Shown: positions 44,081-55,760 of the stretch, one piece after another
Position numbering within the stretch: the stretch's first letter is position 1
Layout of the letters: every line of letters starts with the position of its first letter
Origin: Calliopum simillimum
Lineage: Eukaryota; Arthropoda; Insecta; Diptera; Lauxaniidae
Length of the DNA: 64,000 nucleotides
Direction: 5' to 3'
Assembly (NCBI GenBank): GCA_951812925.1
Contig: OX638370.1
Span: 100,268,897-100,332,896 of the forward strand
Notes under the pieces: model-generated
Databases searched by the model: none
Told to the model about the DNA's origin: nothing
Seen by the model: the letters and a program-made list of their open reading frames with translations, nothing else
Translations under genes and position numbers: made by a program

Positions 44081-46129
44081 TACTGATAGGTCATATGATC
44101 ATATAAGCCACAAATTAAAATGTTATGTTTTAAGGCTTGGAAGTTATGGTTTTTTGAACTTTTCAAAACATAAAATTGACCGAGACTGCTTCGCAAAACT
44201 CACAATACGTTATGCATAAAAAGGCTGATACGCATTTTAATAGAAAACATTTTCTTCAACTCAAAATCTATATTTAACAACATCCAAGCAAACATCACAA
44301 AGGTTGTCATAGATTTAACTTGAAAGTGAAGTACAATATGTATTTTCAAAAGACATTCAAAAAAATATTTGGCGCTCAAGTTTAGGCTACAAAATTTCAG
44401 AAAAAAAGATGTACAAAAATAAAGTTAAAAAAATTCCAATTCTCAAATTAATGTTAATTATAAAATCAAATTGTAAAAAAAGATAACAAACAAAAATGTC
44501 ATAAAAATATAGATGGGCGCACACATATCGATAGATCATAAATGTCGCTACTTGTAGTGTGGCTTTGGAGCTGCTGCAACAGCGGCCTTTTGTCAAAAAA
44601 TATCCGAAAAAAAAAAATATAGAGGAAATCAACAAAATTTGACAAAAACATCTCACTTCTGTGTTACACACGTTGATTGTTCTAAATGTTTTTTTTTTTA
44701 ACTTTTTTTCCCAAATACTTTTGCTACTTCAGAGTTGCTATAGGTGTGAGCATGAGCACTTTGGCGCTACATCCATGAAATGCTGCAGGTTTTTTTTTTT
44801 TTTCATTTCTTTTTCAAAGCGGACTCTCCATTGTGCTAATTGATAAAACTCGCTGAGACGCTGATAGTCGAGACGTTATAAATTTTTCGTTTGGTAGTGG
44901 GGGTAAGGATTTTGTTTCCAAAAAAAAAAAAAAGTATAGCGTCTTAGTTTTACTGCGTCTTTTGTATTTATTTTTTTCTAAATTTGTTTTTTTTTTATCA
45001 GTTCTTTTTATTTGTATTTTTGTTGAGTTAAGGGTGAACGATTTAAGTTTTTTTTTTCTTTCTTTTTTTTTTTTTGAATATTCATTTGGTTTATTTTGAC
45101 ATTTTTATTTGTTGATTTTTTATTTTTTTTTTTTTTTTGTGACAACACTTCCACTCTAATGGAATATTTTGAATGTAAATAAAAATCGTGACGTCTATTG
45201 AATTGGTTGAGTTCTTCTGCGTTGATGAAATAAAAAGAAGTCGGAAAGATTATTCAATTTTGTTCACATCTTTTTTAGACTTTGATTACTTTTAGATATT
45301 TTAAGGCCACTTGACTGCATTACTACGGAAAACTGTGTTCAACTAATTGTTAAAAACATGCTCTGAAATAGACTAATAACATCTGAACTAGGAAGATTTT
45401 CTTTTATCAGTATCAATAGGTGCAGCATAGGGCGGTTTCTTGTCGTAGATGATATACTTCGAATAATAAGTCAACAGAAAGTGGTAGCGTATGCTGGTTA
45501 TACACGCCAGTCATTGCCGTTTTGAAAAAAGCCTTCGAGTATCCCAACTTTTTTCCGGGATTTTGTTTAAAAACATATTTGCACATAAAAAATTTCAAAT
45601 TCCTTAGAGCTCTTCGTTTTTTATTCGATTTTTTATCGAAATTTTTTGAAGGAAAAACAAAAGCTCGGTTTATTTGACCAAAACTCTTGAAGATTTCGCT
45701 CAAAAAAGTCCCGAAAATGTCTATTTTGGATGTTATAAAAATTTCAAAATGATTCTTATATTGTAGATTCACTATGAAGTAATAAACCGGGCCCATCTGC
45801 TGTCTAAGTTATGATAACACTTAATATCTCCTGTGCTAACCTAACCTTACCTAGATATCTTAAGAAAAATTTACTTTAGTCCCCTATATAGATTGATTTC
45901 CTCTTAAGTCGAGATCAGAGAGGAAAGTTGCGCTCAAAGCAACGCTGTAGCTTTAAAACAGTGCAGAAGTGTAGGGAAAGCGATGCAATGCTAGAACTGT
46001 AGCGTTATGGTTCTTTGAAAGTGTTTGCAGCGTCGCAAATGCTTTCTTTTGCATTTGTTATCCTTGTATAATTCAGTAGTAACAGATGTATTATTCTGTA
46101 ACTCCTAGGGGGAAGATAAATAATGTGTT
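44081..46129. other. no gene recognised; includes a repeat-poor island
   Basis: The interval 44500-45250 is repeat-poor with very long T runs (45050-45075, 45123-45138). The minus-strand 127-codon frame at 45413-45796 and plus-strand frames show no recognisable domain and have AT-driven composition. An exact DRE word lies at 44526. Confidence 0.3.
44526..44533. promoter_or_regulatory. DRE-type octamer TATCGATA
   Basis: Exact palindromic match to the DREF binding site of fly promoters. A single octamer is expected about once per 65 kb by chance, and no initiator or exon is visible beside it, so function is doubtful. Confidence 0.2.
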
Positions 46130-46937
46130 GGGGAGATGTGTGTACCTTGGTCCGAGTGTACCTCGGTCCGAGTGCCGATTGCCACTCAACAGTTGCACGT
46201 GTAGTAGACTTCAGACCGTCAAGCTGTATGCGTGTATAAAAAGTGACGGAAAAAGTGTTTTTGGAGTAATCTACGAAACGTTTTGTGCGAAACTTACTTG
46301 AAATATGTCAGTTTTACAACATCAGGAAGGAAGTTTAGTTATTGTTTTAAGCTTTTAGTGTGTTTTAGATGTTTTTATTAATGTGTGTAATGGGTGCTGA
46401 CAGTTTTTAAAACATGCCGTCTGTGTGTACCTTGGAACTATGCTTATTTACCAGCGAGCCTTTTTTGACGAGCGACCAGGAAGCCATAACCGCCTTTCAA
46501 TATAATATTATTATTATTATTTACATGATTAATGTATTTATTTGCAACCATTTCTCTTTAGTTAATGGTTTTTTCCTAAATGCACTTTTATGCGTTATAA
46601 TTTTAGTTTATGATTAATTTTTTTTTAATGAAAAAAATGTTACTTTTGGTTACATAATAAATGGTTCTTCCATAATTTATTACCTATATACAATGTATTC
46701 TCTTTTATTTTTCATAGTCCAAGGTACACTTGCATGGTGTACTTTGGACCGTTTGAGATTGGAATGGAAAAGGTAATATTTCTACTCAATGGTAAGGCAT
46801 AGAAATATCATTGTCACGTCATTTGATGCTAAAAGCATTGTAGAAATATAACTTAATCAAAAAACTAAAGAAACTTTTTTGGAAAATCCAGCACATTGAA
46901 AAAACTGAAAAGCGGACCAAGGTACACACATCTCCCC
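46130..46937. mobile_element. TA-type inverted-repeat element with internal terminal-word repeats
   Basis: Terminal repeats start GGGGAGATGTGTGTACCTTG and continue GTCCG, matching on both ends. The right flank is TA and the left flank is TT, a decayed TA duplication. Inside, GTACCTTGG and TTGGTCCG variants recur at 46141-46175, 46427 and 46720-46750, in both orientations. A 67-codon frame (46414-46617) begins with one such word and is not a recognisable transposase. Related in style, not in sequence, to 7501-8361. Confidence 0.65.
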
Positions 46938-47893
46938 TACTGGAAAAAATGGCTTAACTCGAAATTAAAGGTTATACATTCACCTATCTGAAAAGTGGCC
47001 CGCTTTTTCCAAAATCTAAACCACAAAAATAGTGACACGGGTCAAATTCTCTTGAATTTTGAAAAAATCGCTTTTTCTTTTTAAAAATGTTAGTCGCATT
47101 GAACGCAGGAGTGATATATGAATAAATTTATATGCATTCAAACAAATCAAGTATGATGAAATCAACTCAAAATGAAAATGGGCGGTGCCACGCCCCTAAA
47201 ACAAATTCGTCATATCTCCGATACTATTAGATGCAGAGAGAGAAATAACATCCACTAGAAAAGTGAACGGTGTCACGCCCCAAAAGTACTATGCACATCA
47301 TATCTACAAAACTATTTGAGCCATGTGGATGAGATTCGGTATTGACGTGTAACGTTACATATATATGTATTTTATGATTCTAATAGGAGCGATTAGTGGA
47401 TAGTATGAGATTAAAATTTTTATAAAATTATTGCTTTAGTTCGTTTTCAGTTGTTTTTAAATTCCTTTAAAATTATTAAAACCTACCACATTCTATTCTT
47501 TATTCCATCACATAAAATCCATGCCCTTATTTTTTGGATTTTCTAAGCCACGATTAGAGGGCTCCAAAGCAGTTGTTGCCGTCAACTAAATCCAATTTAT
47601 TTTTGCGCGATTTTTTTTCTTTTTGCTTATCTTTTTTTTACTTGACATTAGATATGCTGGCATTTGTTTTTTCCATTCGATATCTCTTAAATGCTAAGAA
47701 TTTTTGTTGGTTTATCGAAGTTATTTTTCTCTTTTATTTTTAACTTTTGATTGTGGTGTCCTTTTTTGTGCATTCCTTACATGAGTTTCGCATAAATCAC
47801 TTTACTAAATTCGACAGGATTCTGTCTGTTGACATCCTTTGAGCCAAGCCAAGTACATACATAGAACAACAGACATACATACAAATGAAAATA
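46938..47893. other. repeat debris and AT-rich sequence
   Basis: GGGCGGTGCCACGCCCC at 47178 and GTGTCACGCCCC at 47270 mark two Helitron-type units (47165-47300). The remainder (47440-47890) is T-rich, with TACATACATA words, and holds no exon or RNA gene I can support. Confidence 0.35.
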
Positions 47894-49543
47894 GGGTGGT
47901 TTTAATTTTTTTAGTAGAATATCTCTCCAGAGCATTAGGAAAATACATCATTCTCATAGGTATCTAAGCAGTATTCACGAATTGTGTTATAAGATTTATT
48001 TTAAAACTTATTTGCGCTGTTTTTAAATGTGTACGTAGCCCTAGAAAAATTTATATAAATAAAAACAAATAGCTTTCGAAAAATTGCATGCTATTTTATG
48101 TAAAATGACATGCGCTCTGCATTATACCTCATGTTATTTCAACCATGAAAATTTCTGGAACACAAATAATTATAATTATTTGCTTATTAGAAAAAAGAAA
48201 ACAAAAATTCGTAAAAATCTCATGCGATATAATACATTTATTTGCAAATTATCAAGCGAGTTTTCGACAAAAAACTAAAAATTTTTCTAATTTTTATTAA
48301 CCTTTATTGGAATTCATTCTACACATTATTGTGAAGAGTACGAGTATAAGCATAAGTATTTTTAAATTGTAAAAGAAAATTTTCGCAAAAAGATTTTTGA
48401 TTTTTAATCCTTTTTGTTTCATCGATAAGAATTTCTGGAAGATAGAGAGTGATTCAAAGATTAATTTCTCTTCGATTTCCAAAATTTTAAAAAATCGCAT
48501 GCGATATCAGACATTTACTTGCAAAATCGCATGCGATATTTCGATGTAAAACTTAATTTTTATCAACTTTTATTGAAATTCATCTTAGACATTATTGTTA
48601 AGAGTATTGGCACAATATTTTCAAAGGAAAATTGCTGCTAAGAGATTTTTAATCCTTTTTGTTTCATTGATAAAGATTTCTGAAGGACAGACAGTGTTTT
48701 AAAGATTTATTTCTTTTCTCTTTCCACAAAAATGAAAACAAAAAGTCTCAAAAACTCATGAAAAAGAAAACAAATATTTGCAAAAATCTCATGCGATTTT
48801 TCAATAAAAAATTAATTCTGATTTTTGATCATTTTTGTTTCATTGATAAAGATTTCTGAAAGACAGACAGTGTTACGAAAATTTATTTCATTTCGTTTTC
48901 CAGAAAAGTCTCAAAAATCTTATGAAAAAAAAAAAACAAAAATCTCATGCAATAACATACATTTATTTACAAAATCTCATGCGATTTTTCGAGAAAAAAC
49001 TATTTTTTTTTCTCAAATTTGTATCGATCTTTATAAGAATTTTTCTTACACATTGTTGTTAAGAAAATTAGCACAAACATTTCAAATTGTAGAAGGAAAT
49101 TACCGCCAAAGCAGTTCTGATTTATGATCTTTTATGTACTTTATCGATTTCTGGAAGAAATACAGCGTTTCAAAAATTTATTTCTTTTCAATTTCCAAAA
49201 AAAAAAATACAAAAACCTCATGCGATATCATACATTTATTTGCAAAATCTCATGCGATTTTTCGACGAAAACTAATTTTTTTCTCATTTTTATCAACCTT
49301 TCTTGGAACTTATCATACACATTGTTGCGCAGAGTATCAGCACAATTATTTCAAATTGTAGATGAAAATTGCTGCCAAAAGATTTCTGAAACAATTTTCA
49401 CAATTTTTTATGTAACTCTTGACAAAAAATCTCTTTTTCCTCATTTTCTGTTACAAAACAAAATAGCATGTGATTTTTATTTAAGTATCATAACATTTTT
49501 ATAAATGAAATATGAAAGTTTTTTTCTGAAATGGGAACCACCC
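47894..49543. mobile_element. TA-flanked element carrying the CATGCGAT array
   Basis: Short ends GGGTGGTT and AACCACCC are each flanked outward by TA (47892-47893, 49544-49545). The inverted match is only eight or nine perfect bases followed by T/A-rich similarity, so the ends are a proposal. Nearly the whole interior from 48.1 to 49.49 kb is the tandem CATGCGAT repeat. No transposase frame is visible. Confidence 0.45.
48075..49485. repeat. CATGCGAT tandem array, about 180-300-bp unit
   Basis: Four to five units each run through GATTTTTAATCCTTTTTGTT, TCATTGATAAAGATTTCTG, GAAAGACAGACAGTGTT, ATTTATTTCTTTTC, TCTCATGCGATATCATACAT, TTGCAAAATCTCATGCGATT and CACATTGTTGTTAAGA. Unit starts lie near 48391, 48641, 48818, 49119 and 49380. 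Unit length varies through internal loss of blocks. Frames read across the array are by-products. Confidence 0.7.
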
Positions 49544-50383
49544 TAGCACACATACCGCTTTAGAATAATAAACTAAAAGTTATTTGCCATCTAGCTCATA
49601 CAAAGCCAAAGCAAACTTGATGTTGTTCTGCATTTTTTTTTTTGTATATTTTCGTAGGTTTTTTTTAACTGCTAGGGATTTTTGAAAAATAATCGCAAAA
49701 GCCGAAAATGTCACAAGTGGAATTTGCAGCAACAACAATATTACGTGCAGTTTAGCAATGCTTTTTCACACTCACATCCTTTTATTGCAGCTTCTCTATA
49801 TCCTTTTAAAAAGAAAAGAAAATGTTAACAAAAAAGTTTACTCAAAAATTGTACAATAACCACCATGCAGACTACAAAAGGCAAAAAGAACTGAAAGATA
49901 ACGTAATTACAGAGTATTTTAGAGAACATTACAGAAACGTTTTCAAAAGGTTTTTAAAACAAATATTTTCACACATCTTACGTCATGGTGCCTAGTTGAT
50001 CTCAGTTAATTATTGCCAGCTTTGTAGTCCAAGTTTTCATTTCCAGATATATAAAAAATAAAATTTTAGTAAATTAAATGGCGCTCATCATCAGCTCGCG
50101 TAAACACAAGGTACAACAGAAACCGTATTTTGACCAAATATGCGTATTGTTAACTAAACAGAAAACCAGCAACACTGTTAAGATGTCTTTAATTAAATGA
50201 TGAATTGCCACCCGTCTCCAATTGATTCGGAAGGCGTCATTGGAAATGTTGGCTGGAGTAGAATACAGTGAAAGAAAAAAAAATCTAACTAAGAAAAAAT
50301 TTTCTGGGTTTATATTAAGCCCAGATCAAACGTTTTTGCCTTACTGAAAAATTTTACTCTAGAAGTTTAAGAATGTACAATAG
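49544..50383. other. no gene recognised
   Basis: Includes an acceptor-like TCCTTTTATTGCAG near 49790 (plus strand) with no open frame behind it, TTG/CAA words near 49725, and an inverted CTGGGTTT/AAGCCCAG near 50310-50325. AT-rich otherwise. Confidence 0.3.
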
Positions 50384-51290
50384 TTGTCAGACCACGTCAC
50401 ATATGCAAACGTATTATTGAAAAATATTTTGCAAATTTTTCTCAAAATCTCAGGCTTTTGCGAATCTAAACAATTTTTTATTATATCTTATGCAATTTCG
50501 TTGCAATATTATGCAAGTTTAAATTTACTGAAGACTAGAGGCAAAATATTTTGCGAATTTTCCAAAATCTCATGCGATTTTCAAAATATCGTGAGATTTT
50601 TACAAATTTTATACATCTTTTTATTACGTTGCATGCAATTTCATTACCCATGCTTTTATAAATCTTATACAATTTTTTATTATATCTTATGCAATTTCGT
50701 TGCAATCCCATGCAAGTTTAAATTTACTGCAGACCAGAGGCAAAATATTTTGCAAATTTTCCAAAATCTCATGCGATTTTAAAAACTATCATGCAATTTT
50801 GAAAAACATCATGCGATTTTTACAAATCTTATACATTTTAATTACGTCGCATGCAATTTCATTACTCATGCTTTTGTAAATCTAACACAATTTTTTATTA
50901 TATTTCATGCAATTTCGTTGCAATCCCATGCAAGTTTTAATTTACTGCAGACCAGAAGCAAAATATTTGGCGAATTTTCCAAAATCTCATGCGATTTTCA
51001 AAATATCATGCGATTTTTAAAAATTTTTTTATTACGTCGCATGCAATTTCATTACTCATGCTTTGTAAATCTAATACAGTTTTTTATTATATCTTATGCA
51101 ATTTCGTTGCAATCCCATGCAAGTTTAAATTTAGTGCAGACCAGAGGCAACATTTTCCAAAACCTCGTGCAATTTTTGAAAATAGTATGCGATTTTTAAA
51201 ATACGATGGGATTTTTGCAAATCTATTACATTTTTTTATTATATCGCATGCAACTTCATTACAATATCATACAAGTAAAGTTTAACTGTG
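50384..51290. repeat. CATGCGAT tandem array, about 190-220-bp unit
   Basis: Four units plus a partial one, starting near 50385 (partial), 50520, 50720, 50939 and 51127. Each begins AAATTTACTGCAGACCAGAG, then GGCAAAATATTTTGC, CCAAAATCTCATGCGATTTT, one or more CATGCGATTTTTA variants, CGTCGCATGCAATTTCATTA, TTTTTTATTATATCTTATGC and AATCCCATGCAAGTTT. A different unit from that at 48 kb, but built on the same CATGCGATTTT core. Confidence 0.75.
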
Positions 51291-51659
51291 AATCAGAAGC
51301 GAAATCGAATGACGATTTCAAAGGAAAATATGGACGAGTCCGCTAATGAATCTGAGTCGCACTATCTTACTTCACGCAATACTTAGCATTCAAAAAAGTA
51401 GACTTCATAATATCTCAAGGAGAAAATGTGTTTGTATGAACCGAAAAACTTATGGCTACAATATTTTAAGACTTATGAGGCATTTTAAAAATATGTAAAT
51501 TGTTTCTTATCACCTTACTCCAAATCATAATTAGAATTTCTAATTTATTAAAGTTTTCAACGAGATTTGATGACATTTTTGTACGATTACGTAAATGATT
51601 TCTAAAATCCAATTATCTATATAGCTTTCACAATAAGTACCATAAATCAATAAATGGTT

Positions 51660-52130
51660 ATATGTACAAGTTTTTGTTATATCTCATGAAATTTTTGTAG
51701 ATTCTCAGGTAAGTTCCATTGAAATATAAATTTAGTTACATACATTTCTTTAAATTCGACTTTTGCAGATACATATATTACAAGCATATGTATCTGAAAG
51801 CTTATAATGCTAAAACAAGCTTGTGTTCATGCAATTTTTATGTCATAAAAGATTAAGACTTTATGCCATTTTTTGAAGTATTATGCGATTTTTAATAATC
51901 CCATGCAAAATCTAATATCTGTTTGTGCAATATTTCCAAAGTTTCAAGCAACTTTTATAAAATATCATGCAATTTTTCATACATCATAATATCTCTCATT
52001 TAAATATATTGAGATTTTATACAAATTTTATGAAATTGACATATCAATATTGAAAAATGAAAAAACCGCATGATATTCTAAAAATCGCATGAGATTTTAA
52101 AAATCGCATAATAATTTTATTTAAAAAATC
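51660..52130. repeat. dispersed CATGCGAT repeats, loose block
   Basis: Decayed words such as TATCTCATGAAATTTTTG, TATCATGCAATTTTTC, CGCATGATATTC and CGCATGAGATTTTAAAAATC recur at 51676, 51963, 52068 and 52087. There is no clean period. A CTCAG|GTAAGTTCC donor-like word near 51703 is judged chance. Confidence 0.5.
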
Positions 52131-54407
52131 TTCGAATTTTATGCATTTTTTTGAACTTAACCATATTTTAAAAGTTATACATACATTGAAGGTCCTTTCA
52201 GCAATTTTTCAAATAATCCATTTTAATTTGTCCATTAAATTTCTTCCATGTAGTATACTTTAAAGCAGCTGCCAAGCTTTAAAAGAAAAAACATTCTTCA
52301 TTAACCAAATGACTGTGCATTGAACGCAAGTCCAGCATGTCGCTCATCCTTTCGATTGCTGCCAACAACTCCATGCTTCCCCTTGCCACAAGTTGACACA
52401 AGAAGACGCATTCGCATAATCAGTCAAAATTTATGACAACCAAACCACAGAGTCAACTTAACGGCTTAATTGGCAGGCAGCAACAACAGCATCAGTAGAA
52501 GCAGCAGCACTAGGACATCAGGACAGCAAAGACAACATCAGCAGCACCCAAGTCAGTTGATCCCTACCAACTCATTTTAAAGCTTTTAGCTGCTAATTAC
52601 TGCACATCCATCTAACCAGTCAGCAAGGACCTTAAAACAGAGAAAAATAATTTTAAAAAAAGCAACAAAAAAAAAAGGATTTTGGCATAATTTTTGGACT
52701 AAAAATGAAAAATTTCACTTTTGAAGTTTTTTAACCCGTTGTTGCTGTGTTGACTGGGCCCTCGCACAGTTTTTGTTGTTTTTGTTAATTTGCATTGCGT
52801 ATTGTCCCTACTTTTGAGTTACTTTCTTCAAATGTGTGTGTGTGTGCTTGTGTAATAAAAAGGACATTTTATCATTTTGACTTTTGACGACGCTGCGCTC
52901 ATTTATCTCGTAAGCTTGTAACGAAAAAGCTACAAAAAAGCAACAAAAACAAACAAAACAAGTTGAAATATCTGAATAGCAGCAGTAGCTCTTCAGGCTG
53001 ACTACAGGCAGGATACGCTCCATGGTGATTTGTCTTTTTCTTCTTCAAATGAAATTCACAAGTTCTATTTGATGTCCTTTCTTTTGTTGTTGTGGTTCGT
53101 TTTTGTTGTTGTTGTTGTTATTTTTATACGGTCCTTCTCTCAGCAACAGCAATATGCTGCTGTCTCAGTTCAGTTCCACTTCACTCTTCTTGTCATGAGC
53201 AGCATGTGAGTGGCATCGCAACGAATGAAACCCAACAGCGCAGCGCCGCACAGGACATGATGATTGAAATGTCCCGAAAATGCTTAGTGCACTTTCGTGT
53301 AGCGCATTTTTCTTGCTTAATTTTTTATTTCTTTTTTTTTATATCCTTTCTGTCTTTTTTTTTATTTTTTTTTTTTTGCTATGGCCGTTGATTTTGCTAG
53401 TTGAATGGTTGAATCTTTTAAAATCATTTTTAATCCTTGATATTTTTGAATTTTTAACTAAATTCCAGGTGAGCTATTTATTTGAAAAAGAAAAAACTAA
53501 GTAAACATAATTTTTACTGATCTTTAAAGTTTGGATACTAAATATTTGCAGCGAAATAGCATCATCTTTTTACACTCCTATTTTTATTAATCCTTTTAAA
53601 ATCCAAAATCACCATTATACTGAAACAACTTTCATCTTTCTGTGTCCTTGAAATTTTCTCGAGCATTTTTTTTCTACGTGTATGCTTGAAAGAAGACTTC
53701 GTTGAATATTTGCGTAATATGTGGACTATGCATAGACCACATGTTTTTTTCTCAAGTTCAACTTCCAAAAGAAAACCCAAAACTAAAAACATAAAATAAA
53801 AAATCATGGACTGCATTAAATTAAATTAAATTATTTTGAGGGAAAATAATGTTGGACATTTCTTTATAGGAAGTTTTTATTTTTGGATATTTTTGATTCA
53901 TATTCAAGACGCAATAAATCGCTGCATAAAAAATCAAATGATGTAGTTTTGTAAAGCGTATTTATTTAATGTAAAATGCAAATTTGCAGGTGGACAAGAA
54001 CAAATTGCAAGGCATGACAATTGAAAAGTTCATTCCAATTTATGTTTTTTTTTTTTGTTCAATTTCATTCTTCCATTTCGGAGTAGTGTAACTTTTGAAT
54101 GGGTCAATATTTACGCAGAATTTAATTAAAAATAATAATTCATTCCAACTAATATTTTTGTAAATTTTTTTCTTAAAAGTAAATTTTTTGGACTAATTCA
54201 GAGATAACTTCTGGCTGGCAAAAGCCTTGATTAAGCTCTAAAAGATCTCGACTCGATAACGCTTACGACATCTGCCTATTAGCGTCCAAATACTCAGATA
54301 CGCAAAGCAAGTTTGAAAACAGCAATTGTTTAAGGTGCATACCGAATTTTATTTAACAATCGAAAAAGAAAAATTAATTTTTGACGTAAAATATTTGAAA
54401 ATATCCA
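52131..54407. other. repeat-poor region, CAG/TTG microsatellites, no confirmed gene
   Basis: The interval 52310-52620 contains CAGCAACAACAGCATCAGTA-type trinucleotide-rich sequence and a 31-codon minus-strand frame (52279-52374, MELLAAIERMSDMLDLRSM). Also present are a GTGTGTGTGTG stretch (52832-52845), a GTT microsatellite (53083-53119) and long T runs (53330-53378). A frame at 52808-53023 (minus) starts in a good context (ACCATGG) but becomes low complexity. No splice-supported exon found. The interval 53400-54400 is AT-rich. Confidence 0.3.
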
Positions 54408-55280
54408 AAATAGTACAATCATTTGGTAGTTTTACCTGGAAAGTTTTGCGGGATTTTTGCAAATGAGTTATTTTATAGATTTTGATGTGCTCTTTCAGAA
54501 TTTCAACTTTGCTACTTCGAGTCGTGTTCGCTCGCGCCGCCATCTTGGAAAAATGGCGTACAAAATCAGTTTTTTACAAATATCTCGTCAACGGTTACAT
54601 TTAGAGAAAAATATTGTGGCGCAATATTGTAACTTATAAAATGACTCCTTAATTGTTTCCGTACGACTTATAACTCAGGAGATATCCTAATTCAAAATTT
54701 TTTTTCTAAAACGAACCGTTTTGGAGATATTTTGAAAAAACGGTTTTTTCGAAATTTTCGGTTTGTTTAAAAAATATCTCGTAAACTGTAGGTCATATAA
54801 AAAAAAAAAATAAAAAGTAACATAAATAGTGGATGTAATTCCCTATAAATAAGTGTATTTACTTTGAACGTGTGACGCACCGTTCATGAGTTATTGTAAT
54901 TTTAAGCTCAACACATCACTGTGCCTACTCATAAGCGGCATGCACAATTTACTAATTTTTTTAAAATTTTGAATTAGGATATCTCCTGAGTTATAAGTCG
55001 TACGGAAACAATTAAGGAGTCATTTTTATAGAAAATTTTATAAGTTACAATATTGCGCCACAATATTTTTCTCTAAATGTAACCGTTAAAGAGATATTTG
55101 TAAAAAACTGATTTTGGACGCCATTTTTCCAATATCGCGGCGCGAGCGAACACGACTTGAGGTAGCAATGTTTAAATTTGAAAGAGCACATCGAAATCTA
55201 TAAAATAACTCATTTTCAAAAATCCCACAAAACATTCCTGGTAACATAATTTTATTCTCCCAAATGATTGTACTAAAAAT
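54408..55280. mobile_element. palindromic foldback element (family FB11)
   Basis: Arms of about 300 bp: TAGTACAATCATTTGG on the left pairs with CCAAATGATTGTACTA on the right. CGAGTCGTGTTCGCTCGCGC pairs with GCGCGAGCGAACACGACTTG, and ATAACTCAGGAGATATCC with GGATATCTCCTGAGTTAT. The central loop (54740-54950) is AT-rich with a CGTGTGACGCACCG block. No protein is encoded. Confidence 0.8.
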
Positions 55281-55399
55281 TCAACTTTAAAATTACTCAA
55301 AAATTTCATGTGAGTTTGCAATTTAAGTAGTTTTATATGGAAATAATGCAGGTGTCACGGATTTCGATGTTTTTTGGTTGGGAATTTCGAGCTTTTTTC

Positions 55400-55760
55400 G
55401 AGCTTTTCAACAGTAATTTCGAGCTGTCTGGAAAATTTTCCATTTTCCGGAAAAGCGGAAAAATTGTTCTGCATAGCTTAGTTTATTTTTTCAGCCAGAC
55501 GAATCCGCGGGAAGAGTAAACGTTGAAATCTTTGAACGCAGGAATTTCGAGCTACTTTCGACCTAGAAGCATTTTGCGGAAAACTCCCAATTTCCCCGGA
55601 AAATCCCAAAAACTTTTTTTATGGCTAACTTTATTTTTTCAGCCAGACGAATCCGCGGGAATAGTAAGCGATGAAATCTTTTGACACCGGAATTTCGAGC
55701 TACTTTCGAAATGACCTTGAATGAAGTGTTTTCCTTATATTTCCCCAGAAAATCCCAAAA
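55400..55760. repeat. tandem repeat, about 148-bp unit
   Basis: Two good units and part of a third. Each contains TTATTTTTTCAGCCAGACGA, AATCCGCGGGAA, GAAATCTTTGA and GGAATTTCGAGCTACTTTCG; TCAGCCAGAC starts at 55491 and 55639. ATTTCGAGCT words continue to the left to 55400, and GGAAAATCCCAAAAA words occur between units. It is unlike any other repeat here. Confidence 0.65.

Noticed and set aside
45413..45796. 127-codon minus-strand frame
   Set aside because: No recognisable motif; AT-driven composition; no splice signals or upstream promoter features.
51690..51715. CTCAG|GTAAGTT donor-like word on the plus strand
   Set aside because: Lies in decayed CATGCGAT repeat sequence with no open frame and no pyrimidine tract of note.
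53440..53475. AAATTCCAG|GTGAGC junction on the plus strand
   Set aside because: Resembles a recursive splice site, but the tract is A-rich, and one or two such words are expected by chance.
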